Assembly: GCF_004138205.1 (NCBI RefSeq)
Contig: NZ_RXNQ01000022.1
Location: 1 to 64,000 of the forward strand
Direction: 5' to 3'
Length of the DNA: 64,000 nucleotides
Source: Pedobacter sp. SYP-B3415
Lineage (GTDB): Bacteria; Bacteroidota; Bacteroidia; Sphingobacteriales; Sphingobacteriaceae
A model generated the notes under the pieces. The model did no database searches. It was given only the letters and a program-made list of their open reading frames with translations, and was not told the DNA's origin. Positions 1-7,607 of the stretch are shown here, one piece after another. The number at the start of each line of letters is the position of its first letter. Position 1 is the first letter of the stretch. The position numbers were made by a program, and so were the translations under genes.

Positions 1-100
1 TTACTGCTGAAATGCTTAAACCCTCTTGCTCGATCTCTTTTACTACTTTCTGCTTGAAGCTAATACTGTACCGAATCACTTTACGATTACTTTTTGTCAT
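1..100 (-). CDS. IS3-type transposase OrfA, N-terminal part (cut by window edge)
   Basis: An open frame starts at an ATG at 100 and runs off the left edge of the window. The 33 visible residues begin MTKSNRKVIRYSISFKQK and continue with a basic, helix-rich stretch (VVKEIEQEGLSISAV). This matches the start of the helix-turn-helix OrfA proteins of IS3-family elements common in Sphingobacteriales, which bind the element ends. The catalytic OrfB, if present, would lie left of the window. Family assignment is from recognition of the N-terminus only; whether the element is intact cannot be judged here. Confidence 0.6.
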   Translation of the reverse strand, partial: MTKSNRKVIRYSISFKQKVVKEIEQEGLSISAV

Positions 101-153
101 GATAATCCTTGTTTTAAGTTGATTAATATGTCAACTTATATCAGGACAAGACA
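1..153 (-). mobile_element. Probable terminal end of an IS3-family insertion sequence
   Basis: Upstream of the OrfA-like start the minus strand reads TGTCTTGTCCTGATATAAG then TTGACA (153 down to 129). It begins with TG and sits about 30-50 bases before the transposase start, which is where the left inverted repeat of an IS3 element is expected. The partner repeat and the target duplication are outside the window, so the boundary at about 153 is an estimate. Confidence 0.4.
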
Positions 154-274
154 GCCCTGACTTTAAACTTTTTACTTTTAACTTTTAACTCGATAGGGTC
201 TTATTTTTTTTCATTTACCTCAATCCCACCCTGTTTAATAACTGTTTACATGAACAGAGATCAAAAGTTCATTC

Positions 275-311
275 AACAAAAAAGCAGCCCTTTAGGAGCT
301 GCTTTTTTGTT
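275..311 (-). terminator. Intrinsic terminator after the lipoprotein gene
   Basis: Arms 275-288 (AACAAAAAAGCAGC) and 298-311 (GCTGCTTTTTTGTT) form a 14-bp stem around a 9-base loop. On the minus strand a U-rich run follows the GC part. It lies 16 bases past the end of the minus-strand gene at 327. The stem is A/T flanked on both sides, so it could also act on plus-strand transcripts. Confidence 0.8.
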
Positions 312-326
312 AAGTATATAATTTGC

Positions 327-1955
327 TTACCTGCCTTTGCAAGCTTCAAGCAGCAAAGCTTTATTGTACTCTGGGCTTTTATCGCCGAGGAAGTCGTATT
401 CACCAACTGTTGTACTCATATCCAGGTTGGTGATAGTTTTGTTATTGACTGTTTTTGTCTGGTTACCCCAGTTTGCACGGAAGTCATAGCTTGATCCAAC
501 CGCCAACATAACAGTTTTAAGCTGACCACGCGACACCTCTCCGAGATATTTATATTGCGATGCAGCAGCCCCTGCAGGTTTGTAGAACAGGTCAAAGTTA
601 GGTGGAATAATGAAGTTACCATTACACTTAACCATTAGCGTTAAGGTAACCTGTTGTACAGGCTGGCCTGGCTGGCCAAGCGTGATGGCAATATTTCCGT
701 TTGAACAAGCATTATCGATATCGCCAGATGCAAGCAAAAGACCTGTTGATGCATTCAGAATTTTGTATTTCACTGCGAAAGGCGGCAGACCTGTAATCGG
801 AACTACGCGACCGTCGCTTGCTATAACAATTTCTTCATCGATCAATGTCTCACCATCTGTACGGAAGATCTGTACAAGTGTAGTAATCGTTGCCGATCCT
901 AACCATGGGGCGGTGAACCTCAGGCTTTGCGGCGCACAGGTTCTGGTAGATACTACGTTTCCTACAAAGAAAACGGTAAGGTGATCTGTCGTAAAGTTAA
1001 CAGCAAGTTTATTTGATGCGTCACGAATAACGTTAGCATTTTTCTCGAACTGCCATTGGCCTGTACTGTTCTGGTAACTGTAAACAGCAAGCTGGTCGCC
1101 CACTTTAACATCCTGATTGCTTCCTACAGGTTGAAAGTCGGGATTGATCTGCACACCAACGTTAATTGGCTGGGAGAAGTTCTTTACTTCCTGACCCGCA
1201 ACAAACATATCGATGTCGGTAAAACCAGCTGGCAGGAAGAAAGCTGAACCGGTTTGTCCGTCAGGACCTTTTACGTTTGGTGAGCTGAGGTCAGCACCAG
1301 GGAACATTTCCAATGCAGCAGGATTGCCTGCGTCGAAATTGATTGCACGTGCAGTAAGGGAACCGCCAACCAGTAATTCACCGGCAGCATTGCGGAAAGT
1401 AGTTCCTGCAGGAATCGTGATCGATGTAACTTCAGTAACTGTAGCAGTAGCAGGCGTTACAAGGCTTACCGGAGCTGTAGTTGCACCGCCAGCACCCAGA
1501 GGAGCCTCAATTGTTTTCACTGCAGACGCAGGTGTATTGCTGATTACTTTCAACAGGGCAGCCCGTAAAATCTGGCTGAACTGGTTTGGTAAAATCGTAA
1601 CCGGAATATTTCTTGGTTCGTAGTTATCTGCAGTAACCTGAACATTAAACTGCAACGGACGGGTAGTAGTAGGTTCTACCTTAGGATCAATCCCCAGCGT
1701 GATCACGCCATTTGGAGCAGTGATCGCTTTCAGACCTGCAAAGTCATAAACATTTGCAGCATCCTGCCCTGTTACGGCAATTTTCATGTTGTTTGGTAGT
1801 GCAGCGCCATCGGCCTCAACCAACATGATCGTGGTTTTGTATTTGATTACATCGCCATCGAACAACACATTCAACTGATAAGCAGGATTACGACAGCCGT
1901 AATTCAGAATGCCCATCAGGAAACTCAAACTTAAAAGCGTAAAGATCTTTTTCAT
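327..1955 (-). CDS. Large secreted lipoprotein of unknown function
   Basis: 542 residues. The N-terminus is a signal peptide (MKKIFTLLSLSFLMGILNYGC) ending in a Cys near residue 21, preceded by N-Y-G. This is an imperfect but acceptable lipobox, so it is probably a lipoprotein. The rest is rich in Thr, Val, Ala, Gly and Asn and looks like a chain of beta-sandwich domains. Cys residues occur in pairs in the C-terminal half (CAPQS, NACSNG, VKCNGN), suggesting disulfides. I recognise no catalytic motif. It is the last gene of a minus-strand group with a beta-barrel protein (51-base gap) and the WcaJ-type transferase, and is followed by a hairpin terminator. A surface role linked to the polysaccharide is an inference from position only. 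Confidence 0.75.
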   Translation of the reverse strand: MKKIFTLLSLSFLMGILNYGCRNPAYQLNVLFDGDVIKYKTTIMLVEADGAALPNNMKIAVTGQDAANVYDFAGLKAITAPNGVITLGIDPKVEPTTTRPLQFNVQVTADNYEPRNIPVTILPNQFSQILRAALLKVISNTPASAVKTIEAPLGAGGATTAPVSLVTPATATVTEVTSITIPAGTTFRNAAGELLVGGSLTARAINFDAGNPAALEMFPGADLSSPNVKGPDGQTGSAFFLPAGFTDIDMFVAGQEVKNFSQPINVGVQINPDFQPVGSNQDVKVGDQLAVYSYQNSTGQWQFEKNANVIRDASNKLAVNFTTDHLTVFFVGNVVSTRTCAPQSLRFTAPWLGSATITTLVQIFRTDGETLIDEEIVIASDGRVVPITGLPPFAVKYKILNASTGLLLASGDIDNACSNGNIAITLGQPGQPVQQVTLTLMVKCNGNFIIPPNFDLFYKPAGAAASQYKYLGEVSRGQLKTVMLAVGSSYDFRANWGNQTKTVNNKTITNLDMSTTVGEYDFLGDKSPEYNKALLLEACKGR

Positions 1956-2006
1956 ATCTGTAAAAATTGTCCCGGGTTAAACAGCCGGGGGCTGTGGTGA
2001 ATTTGC

Positions 2007-2702
2007 TTAAAATAGGTTGAAATTAAGGCTAACCTGTGCTACCGGCAGAATCCTGTAGAAAGACATATTTTCTTCAAACTGTCTTTGATTGGCCTGGTTG
2101 TTAACCAGCAGCTTGGTTCCTGTAAGTGTAGCGTCTGCTTTACCCATATAGAAAGCACCTACTGAAAAGCTAACGTTCACTTTTCTCATAGGGAATGGGT
2201 TTTGGAAACCGATACCTGCATAAGGCGCTACTTTGTTCCACTCAACACGACCGGTCAGTTCGCCCAGTTCAGAACTTGGAATAGAAATATCACCATACTG
2301 GTATGTCCCGTCGTATGATGCTGTACCGCTGCCTTCTGCCTTCCAGAAATAGCCGGCTCCAACGCTTACAAAAGCTTTTTTAGACAGGCCTTTTTCTTTC
2401 AGGAAAGGATGCCAGTCAAAAATAAGGTGCGCATTGTTGAAATCGGCCTGGATGTCAATTTTGGCAGGCTGTGCCCGTACGGTCATCAATGTGTTGTAAT
2501 CAAACGGGAGGATGCTCGCTCCTGCACGAATGGTGAATGATGGTTTCACGGCTACTTTGAAATCTAAGCCGGCGCCCGATGTACCTACGTGTGCTGCTAA
2601 ATAAGCACGTGTGCGGGTGCTGTCAACTGAGGTCTGCGCACTCGCCCCGGTTACTGCCGCCAATATAAAACCAAGTACCAGGGAGGTAAAATGTCTCTTC
2701 AT
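2007..2702 (-). CDS. Outer-membrane beta-barrel-like protein
   Basis: 231 residues with a Sec signal peptide (MKRHFTSLVLGFILAAVTGASAQ). The mature part has alternating hydrophobic strands with Gly/aromatic turns (for example VSVGAGYFWKAEG, YAGIGFQNPFP, VSFSVGAFYMGKA) and ends in FNLF with a terminal Phe, typical of barrels inserted by the Bam machinery. It resembles the small OmpW/OprF-sized barrels of Bacteroidota, but I cannot name a specific family. It sits between the WcaJ-type transferase and the large lipoprotein. A good -7 element lies 10 bases upstream of its ATG, so it may start its own transcript. Confidence 0.7.
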   Translation of the reverse strand: MKRHFTSLVLGFILAAVTGASAQTSVDSTRTRAYLAAHVGTSGAGLDFKVAVKPSFTIRAGASILPFDYNTLMTVRAQPAKIDIQADFNNAHLIFDWHPFLKEKGLSKKAFVSVGAGYFWKAEGSGTASYDGTYQYGDISIPSSELGELTGRVEWNKVAPYAGIGFQNPFPMRKVNVSFSVGAFYMGKADATLTGTKLLVNNQANQRQFEENMSFYRILPVAQVSLNFNLF

Positions 2703-2712
2703 TTCTGATGGT

Positions 2713-2720
2713 CAAAATTA
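2713..2720 (-). promoter_or_regulatory. Bacteroidota -7 promoter element for the beta-barrel gene
   Basis: The minus strand reads TAATTTTG, a full match to the TAnnTTTG consensus, ending 10 bases before the ATG at 2702. No clear -33 TTG at the usual 19-21 base spacing was found. The short leader resembles other cases in this window. Confidence 0.45.
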
Positions 2721-2786
2721 GATGGATAATTATTATTTTCTTGTCTCTGTTTTAGGTGCTGCTTAACCGGAAAAATCCACCGGGCG

Positions 2787-4175
2787 TTAACCGGCGGCTT
2801 CTTCTCCTTTTATTATATTAATGATCGTCATAAACACGATTTTAACATCGAGCATGGCGGTCCACTTTTCCATGTACCAAAGGTCATGCTCAACCCTTCT
2901 TTCCATGAGCGAGGGGTCTGTGGTTTCTCCTCTGAAACCGTTGACCTGTGCCCAACCCGTTATGCCGGGCTTCAAAAACTGACGGGCCATATAACCATTT
3001 ATCAGTTTGCTGTATTCTTCTGTATGCTTGAGCATGTGTGGTCTCGGACCAACGACACTCATTTCGCCCATAAGTACGTTGAAAAACTGAGGAAGTTCGT
3101 CAAGGCTCGTCTTACGAAGAAAGCGACCGATTGGCGTGATGCGTGCATCGCCTTTCCGTGCCTGCTTGCTGTCGCTGTCCTTGTTCACGTACATGCTTCT
3201 GAATTTGAAGCACCAGAAAGGTCTGTTGTCGCGACCGCTGCGCAATTGTTTGAAAAGTACCGGACCGCGGCTTTGCAGTTTGATGGCAAGCGCGATGAGC
3301 GGATACAACCAGCTCAACACAAAAACAATCACGAGGGTACTGAAGAACATATCAAACAAACGCTTTTTGAAGCGGCTTTCCATTTCTTCGAGCGGCTCAC
3401 TGCGCAAACTGATTACCGGAAAACCATCCATATAACTAATGTCGAACGGTTCGTTGATCGAGCCTGTAATATCCGGTACAAACTTCAGGCGCAAACATTG
3501 TTTTTCAGCTTCTTTAACCAGACTTCCGGCTGAGGCCATTTCCTGCGGCGAAAGCGAAACATAGACTTCGTTGATGCCACGTTCTGAAGCCTCACGGAAA
3601 ATCTCGCCTTGTTCGTTTATGTATAGCCCCGATTTTTCATCAAGGAACCCTTCAAATGCGTAATTCCGGTTGTATTTTTTGAAATAAGCAGCCAGGCGCA
3701 TCCCGGTTTTGTTTCTGCCCAGCACTGCAACCTGTTTTCTGCGGCCTTCTTTTTTGGTAAAGCGCATCATCAAAACCGTTCCGAGTAGTCTGCTAAAGAC
3801 AAAGCCGGCACTGAGCAGGCCATAATTAACAAGAAACAATTTCCATGAAATTTCCCGTTCAGATGATACGCCGATGTATACCAGCAACATCACCAGGTGG
3901 ATAGCAACGGCGCGCCAGGTATTCCTGTAAACATTTTCCGGCGTCTGTAATTGTTCGTTGCTGTACATCCGTAAAATCACGGAGCTTAACAACCATAACA
4001 AATTGAATACAACCAGATAATGCCTGAGCACTACCAAATCCATTCCTTGTTTAAATCCGAAGAAGTAAAAAGAGAAAGCAAAAACAATATTCAGCAAGAT
4101 GACGTCTGAAATACTGAGTACCATCCTTAACAAAAAGATGTTCCTTGTTTGCATGAGAGCGGGCGTTATCAGCAT
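2787..4175 (-). CDS. WcaJ-type polyprenyl-phosphate hexose-1-phosphate transferase
   Basis: 462 residues. The N-terminal half has four to five membrane segments (about 15-150) and a CoA-binding-like middle part (VAVLGRNKTGMRLAAYF). The C-terminal bacterial sugar-transferase domain (about 265-462) carries KRLFDMFFS, LFKQLRSGRDNRPFWCFKFRSM, SLDELPQ, VVGPRPH and KPGITGWAQVNGFRG. Known relatives transfer glucose- or galactose-1-phosphate to undecaprenyl phosphate, the first step of an exopolysaccharide repeat unit. The length matches the family. It is the first gene after the 508-base regulatory-looking gap and is divergent from a small plus-strand ORF. A second, unrelated initiating enzyme (WecA-like) lies at 9.7-10.6 kb. 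The start could also be the internal Met 8. Confidence 0.92.
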   Translation of the reverse strand: MLITPALMQTRNIFLLRMVLSISDVILLNIVFAFSFYFFGFKQGMDLVVLRHYLVVFNLLWLLSSVILRMYSNEQLQTPENVYRNTWRAVAIHLVMLLVYIGVSSEREISWKLFLVNYGLLSAGFVFSRLLGTVLMMRFTKKEGRRKQVAVLGRNKTGMRLAAYFKKYNRNYAFEGFLDEKSGLYINEQGEIFREASERGINEVYVSLSPQEMASAGSLVKEAEKQCLRLKFVPDITGSINEPFDISYMDGFPVISLRSEPLEEMESRFKKRLFDMFFSTLVIVFVLSWLYPLIALAIKLQSRGPVLFKQLRSGRDNRPFWCFKFRSMYVNKDSDSKQARKGDARITPIGRFLRKTSLDELPQFFNVLMGEMSVVGPRPHMLKHTEEYSKLINGYMARQFLKPGITGWAQVNGFRGETTDPSLMERRVEHDLWYMEKWTAMLDVKIVFMTIINIIKGEEAAG

Positions 4176-4397
4176 AATATCAATAATTTAGTGTTCTTAC
4201 TAACGACTCTTACTATTTCCAATATGCTCGTATTGTTATTTATTATATTTTGTAGAGATGATGGTTGCATTTTAATAAACTAACAAAGAATTTCTAGGCT
4301 CAAACTCAACGTTCAATCCGGATTTTTCCGGGAAAAAGCAAAAAAAACGCTTCATTTCTCAATACATCCAAATTTACCACCACTCGCTTCACCTTAC

Positions 4398-4417
4398 AAT
4401 ACCCACATATGGGTATT
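4398..4417. promoter_or_regulatory. Inverted repeat AATACCC-N6-GGGTATT, copy 1
   Basis: AATACCC (4398-4404), spacer ACATAT, GGGTATT (4411-4417). Two 7-base arms with a 6-base spacer have the size and two-fold symmetry of a dimeric regulator site. No U-run follows, so it is not a terminator. A second copy with the same arms and spacing but a different spacer sequence lies 167 bases to the right. Confidence 0.55.
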
Positions 4418-4564
4418 TAGGTAACAGCTGGTTATACATATTGAAGCAATGCATCTCTATACTTCACTTGTTAAGGAAGTTGCGTCTGAGGTATTCTACA
4501 ACAGTCTAAACACGCAGCGTCCACTTTCGGCGCTGCAAATGTACGGACAAAGCAAGCGGCTTTG

Positions 4565-4584
4565 AATACCCTGAATTGGGTATT
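4565..4584. promoter_or_regulatory. Inverted repeat AATACCC-N6-GGGTATT, copy 2
   Basis: AATACCC (4565-4571), spacer TGAATT, GGGTATT (4578-4584). The arms are identical to copy 1, whereas the spacer and flanks differ. This argues for selection on the arms and not for a recent duplication. It lies about 100 bases upstream of the plus-strand ORF at 4684 and about 390 bases upstream of the minus-strand transferase start. Confidence 0.55.
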
Positions 4585-4683
4585 TTACGACGGAGTTAGG
4601 GCGAAAAAAATAACAGAGAAAAAATAAAAAACGCTTGTAAATGAAAATTTTTCTTATATTGAATCTACACAACCATTTGAAAC

Positions 4684-4914
4684 ATGCCTCTATCGCGGAA
4701 ACTCAACGTCGCATCCCAATTGAAAATTCAGGAAACAAGAAAGGTTTCCGCAGTAAACATTGCCCTGTTGTCGGCTATTATGCTGATTAGCCTTGGTTTT
4801 CTGGGCGGTATTGTTGTGTATCCGACAATCTTTATCAGGTTGCTGGCCTGCTCAATCGTATTCATGTCAGTCCCTGTCGTGGCTACCCGTCTGGGGCAAC
4901 AGCAAGAGACCTGA
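4684..4914 (+). CDS. Small predicted membrane protein, unknown function
   Basis: 76 residues on the plus strand, opposite to every neighbour for 28 kb. After a basic, polar first 24 residues there are two hydrophobic stretches (about 25-49, VNIALLSAIMLISLGFLGGIV, and about 50-67) and a short polar tail. This gives a plausible two-helix inner-membrane protein with the N-terminus inside by the positive-inside rule. I recognise no family. It is not antisense to a gene. It follows the twin inverted repeats, so it may be under the same control. Its coding status rests on composition and position only. Confidence 0.45.
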   Translation: MPLSRKLNVASQLKIQETRKVSAVNIALLSAIMLISLGFLGGIVVYPTIFIRLLACSIVFMSVPVVATRLGQQQET

Positions 4915-4952
4915 TTTTGACAGCGTCTCTGCTCTTCGTCGGTAAATTCCGT

Positions 4953-5834
4953 TTAGCCAACGCTCACCTGGTTGCGGTGCAGCGCAGTAATGCACCGGCT
5001 CAGGCTGTGGCGCCAATGTGGAATTTCCAGCGCAAAGGTATTTTTGATTTTGGTTTTATCCATCACTGAGAATGCCGGCCTTGTTGCCTTAGTGGGGTAG
5101 GCCGTTCCGGGGATCGGATTTACCTTTGTACTTAACCCGCCCAGTTCGAAGATTGCAACAGCAAAGTCATACCATGACGCAACACCTTCATTACTGTAGT
5201 GATAAAGACCAAACTGTTGTTTTTCATTTGTTATAAGCCTGCAAATCACATCGGCAAGGTCAACCGCATAGGTAGGGGTTCCTACCTGGTCTGCAATAAC
5301 ATTTAAGACCTCCTGATCGGCGCCAAGCTTCAGCATCGTTTTGGTGAAATTGTTTGCGAACTCCGAGTACAGCCAGCTGGTACGAAGAATGTAATAACGT
5401 TCTGTCAATGCCGCGATCTCCTCTTCCCCCCTTAGTTTTGTAAGGCCATAAACATTCACCGGTAAAGCTGCATCCTCTTCAGTTAAAAGCTTAGGAACAT
5501 TACCACCAAACACGAAATCTGTAGAGATATGCATAAATATGGCTCCGGCTTCCTGACTGTACCGGGCAAGATTAGCTGCCCCCACCCTGTTCACCCTGTC
5601 ACACAGATCCTGTGTCTCTTCAGCCTGGTCAACCGCCGTATAAGCTGCGCAGTTGATCACATATGCCGGTTTTTCAGCAGCGAATAACTTTTGCAGACAG
5701 TCGTGGTCAAGGATGTTTCCTTCAACTTCATCAAGAAATCTGACATTTGTAAGCTCGTATCCGGGCATAACCAATTGCAGGCATTGTCCTAACTGGCCTG
5801 TACCGCCAAAAACGTATATCAGTGGATTATTCAT
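4953..5834 (-). CDS. rfbD: dTDP-4-dehydrorhamnose reductase
   Basis: 293 residues, the usual length. The Rossmann motif GGTGQLGQCLQ is at about 10-20, NCAAYTAVDQAE at about 60-72, and the catalytic Tyr/Lys pair is in YGLTKLRGEEE (about 130). STDFVFGG and the C-terminal TRPAFSVMDKTK are typical of RfbD. The enzyme reduces dTDP-4-keto-L-rhamnose with NAD(P)H to dTDP-L-rhamnose. The partner epimerase RfbC and dehydratase RfbB are not in this window, and RfbA is 22 kb away at the other end of the locus. It ends convergently, 38 bases from the small plus-strand ORF. Confidence 0.92.
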   Translation of the reverse strand: MNNPLIYVFGGTGQLGQCLQLVMPGYELTNVRFLDEVEGNILDHDCLQKLFAAEKPAYVINCAAYTAVDQAEETQDLCDRVNRVGAANLARYSQEAGAIFMHISTDFVFGGNVPKLLTEEDAALPVNVYGLTKLRGEEEIAALTERYYILRTSWLYSEFANNFTKTMLKLGADQEVLNVIADQVGTPTYAVDLADVICRLITNEKQQFGLYHYSNEGVASWYDFAVAIFELGGLSTKVNPIPGTAYPTKATRPAFSVMDKTKIKNTFALEIPHWRHSLSRCITALHRNQVSVG

Positions 5835-5899
5835 AAGAAATGTTGAAGATTTGGTTCAAAAATGCAAAAAATCAGACAGCTTGCGAGAAAAATTTCGAT

Positions 5900-7516
5900 T
5901 TAAAAATCACTATACAACTGCCTGAACGTACTGCGCAAGCCAAAAGTAATGATCATGTTGTTGTTCGTACCAATCTGGTCGGTACTTTCCCTACGATAGA
6001 TTCCACTGAGCTCGAACCGAAGGTTATATTTCGGATTGATGAGGTAGGCAACTTTTGCCTGCGCGTAATAAAGGTTTGTTTTTAATCCCTGGCCAATATG
6101 GCTGCCATACTCCACAGACCGGGTTTCATAGTTCTTAAAGATATCCTTGCCAAAGTTTGTCCCCTCAGCATCAAGGCCATAACGTGCATACATCCCGTGG
6201 CCGCTGAAATCAAAACGTTTGTAGCTGTAGTTCAGAATGCCCAGTATTTCGCGGAAATTCGCACCAAAAGGATGTGCAAGAGGCTGATTATAATTCGAAT
6301 AATTGGACAGGCGGTTAAAGTGTGCATACGTGTATGGCCGGGCAGTATTGAACTCAGCCAGATAATTAAGTCCCTGCACCTTAAAAAGATCAGAACCACG
6401 AAAGCCGATTTGAGTAGCAAACTTATTTGCCCAAAAACCATTGCCTGCAAACAATTCTTTTACCACAAATTCATCAAACATAAACTGGCCATATACGGTG
6501 GTCTTGTCGAGGATCTCATATTTGGCGTTGAAGCCTATACGCATTTTATCAGGCGAATTTCTGTTGGCACTTTCAATCGGCCGGAGAAAAATAAACGGGT
6601 GGACGTAGTTGAAATCGAAGCCCCGCTTCCCTTCCGGCTCTGCATCAGCCCAGGTTACGGCCTGAAAAAAGCCGATAGAAAAACGATCAGTGGCATTCCA
6701 GTCAACATAGTGCGCAGCCATCCATTTGGCACGGTCGCCCAGGCGCCGGTCTTCTGTCAGCTTTGGAGCCATGGGATCAAGCATATAGGCAAAAATGGTC
6801 TGATACTGCACATTGCCCAGACTGGCCCTGAGGCGCAGGAAGCTATAATTTGAAGAGACATCAGAAAGGAGCATGGACCGGTAACCATCGCCGATAAAAT
6901 TTTTATCATAGCCGAGCGCCAGGTTCAGGTGTTTGTTGGGCGTATAGGAAACCAGAGCCGATACATACGACCAGTCTTTTGTGGCGCCGTCCAGTTTGCC
7001 TATGCTTCCACCGTTTTGTCCCGGCACCACCTGGTTTTCCTCAACAAACCGGCTGTAGTAGTTTGCAAAGCGACCCTGATTTTCGAAGCCACTGGTGTAG
7101 AATGAAAATTTTTCTCCTACGGTACCGCCAAGCTGAAAACCGCGGGTGTTTAGCCAGGTGCTGCTTTTCTGGCTCAGGTCATAGCCAATCTGAAAATCAG
7201 GAAGAAAGTCGGCAAAAAAAGTATAATCCTCGCCCTTTGCGTTAACCAGGTGCTCCTCGGTTAGCTTTCGTCTTACCCACGACCGCCGGTTTAACGTATC
7301 TGTACCATACCGCATCAGCGAATCATAGGTTGGCCGCAGCAGTGAATCATCTACAAAATAAGCACGAATCGAACTGTGCATGCGGCTGTTTACATTGTAA
7401 ACCTTTTTGTTAAACTTTTGATAAAAATCGTGCGAATAGGGAATTTGGACGTTTGGGGTCTGTGCGGAGGCCCCAAATGCGACAGCTGTAAGAACAGCAA
7501 TGAGGTATTTTTTCAT
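5900..7516 (-). CDS. RemB/Wzi-like capsule-associated outer-membrane protein
   Basis: 538 residues with signal peptide MKKYLIAVLTAVAFGASAQ. The mature protein is rich in aromatic beta-strands (for example GYDKNFIGDGYRSMLLSD, FYTSGFENQGRFANYY), ends in LYSDF, and fits the Wzi/RemB family of 16-18-strand barrels. Wzi anchors capsule at the outer membrane; RemB is a surface protein of gliding Flavobacterium that can carry polysaccharide. The motif NFIGDGYRS is characteristic of this family in Bacteroidota. It lies between rfbD and the WbpM-like gene, which fits a role in attaching or assembling the polysaccharide made here. The gliding function is inherited from the family name and should not be assumed. 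Confidence 0.82.
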   Translation of the reverse strand: MKKYLIAVLTAVAFGASAQTPNVQIPYSHDFYQKFNKKVYNVNSRMHSSIRAYFVDDSLLRPTYDSLMRYGTDTLNRRSWVRRKLTEEHLVNAKGEDYTFFADFLPDFQIGYDLSQKSSTWLNTRGFQLGGTVGEKFSFYTSGFENQGRFANYYSRFVEENQVVPGQNGGSIGKLDGATKDWSYVSALVSYTPNKHLNLALGYDKNFIGDGYRSMLLSDVSSNYSFLRLRASLGNVQYQTIFAYMLDPMAPKLTEDRRLGDRAKWMAAHYVDWNATDRFSIGFFQAVTWADAEPEGKRGFDFNYVHPFIFLRPIESANRNSPDKMRIGFNAKYEILDKTTVYGQFMFDEFVVKELFAGNGFWANKFATQIGFRGSDLFKVQGLNYLAEFNTARPYTYAHFNRLSNYSNYNQPLAHPFGANFREILGILNYSYKRFDFSGHGMYARYGLDAEGTNFGKDIFKNYETRSVEYGSHIGQGLKTNLYYAQAKVAYLINPKYNLRFELSGIYRRESTDQIGTNNNMIITFGLRSTFRQLYSDF

Positions 7517-7607
7517 TCCAGGTTATTAGGTATAATTCGGAAGTACAAGAAGGCAGAAGATTTGCTCCGCTCTGGTAGTTCCCAGCGCCCCATCGATATA
7601 GGTCGAA

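Larger units (their letters stand above)
4176..4683. other. Long intergenic region with paired operator-like palindromes
   Basis: This is the only gap above 300 bases in the window. It separates the minus-strand WcaJ-type gene from a plus-strand small ORF, so it must hold at least one promoter. I see two inverted repeats of identical design (at 4398 and 4565), a small perfect hairpin TTTTTCCGGGAAAAA at 4323-4337, and long A/T runs. No convincing TAnnTTTG element and no coding frame with good codon use was seen in it. Confidence 0.6.

Noticed and set aside
2886..3533. 215-codon open frame antisense to the WcaJ-type transferase
   Set aside because: Lies over the conserved sugar-transferase domain; no signal or family features.
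4323..4337. TTTTTCCGGGAAAAA as a terminator or operator
   Set aside because: The arms are mostly A/T and single-copy; with only a 1-base centre it cannot form a good hairpin. Listed in the intergenic description only.
6098..6853. 251-codon open frame antisense to the RemB/Wzi-like gene
   Set aside because: Fully covered by a well-supported gene on the other strand; composition is that of a shadow frame and no motif is visible.
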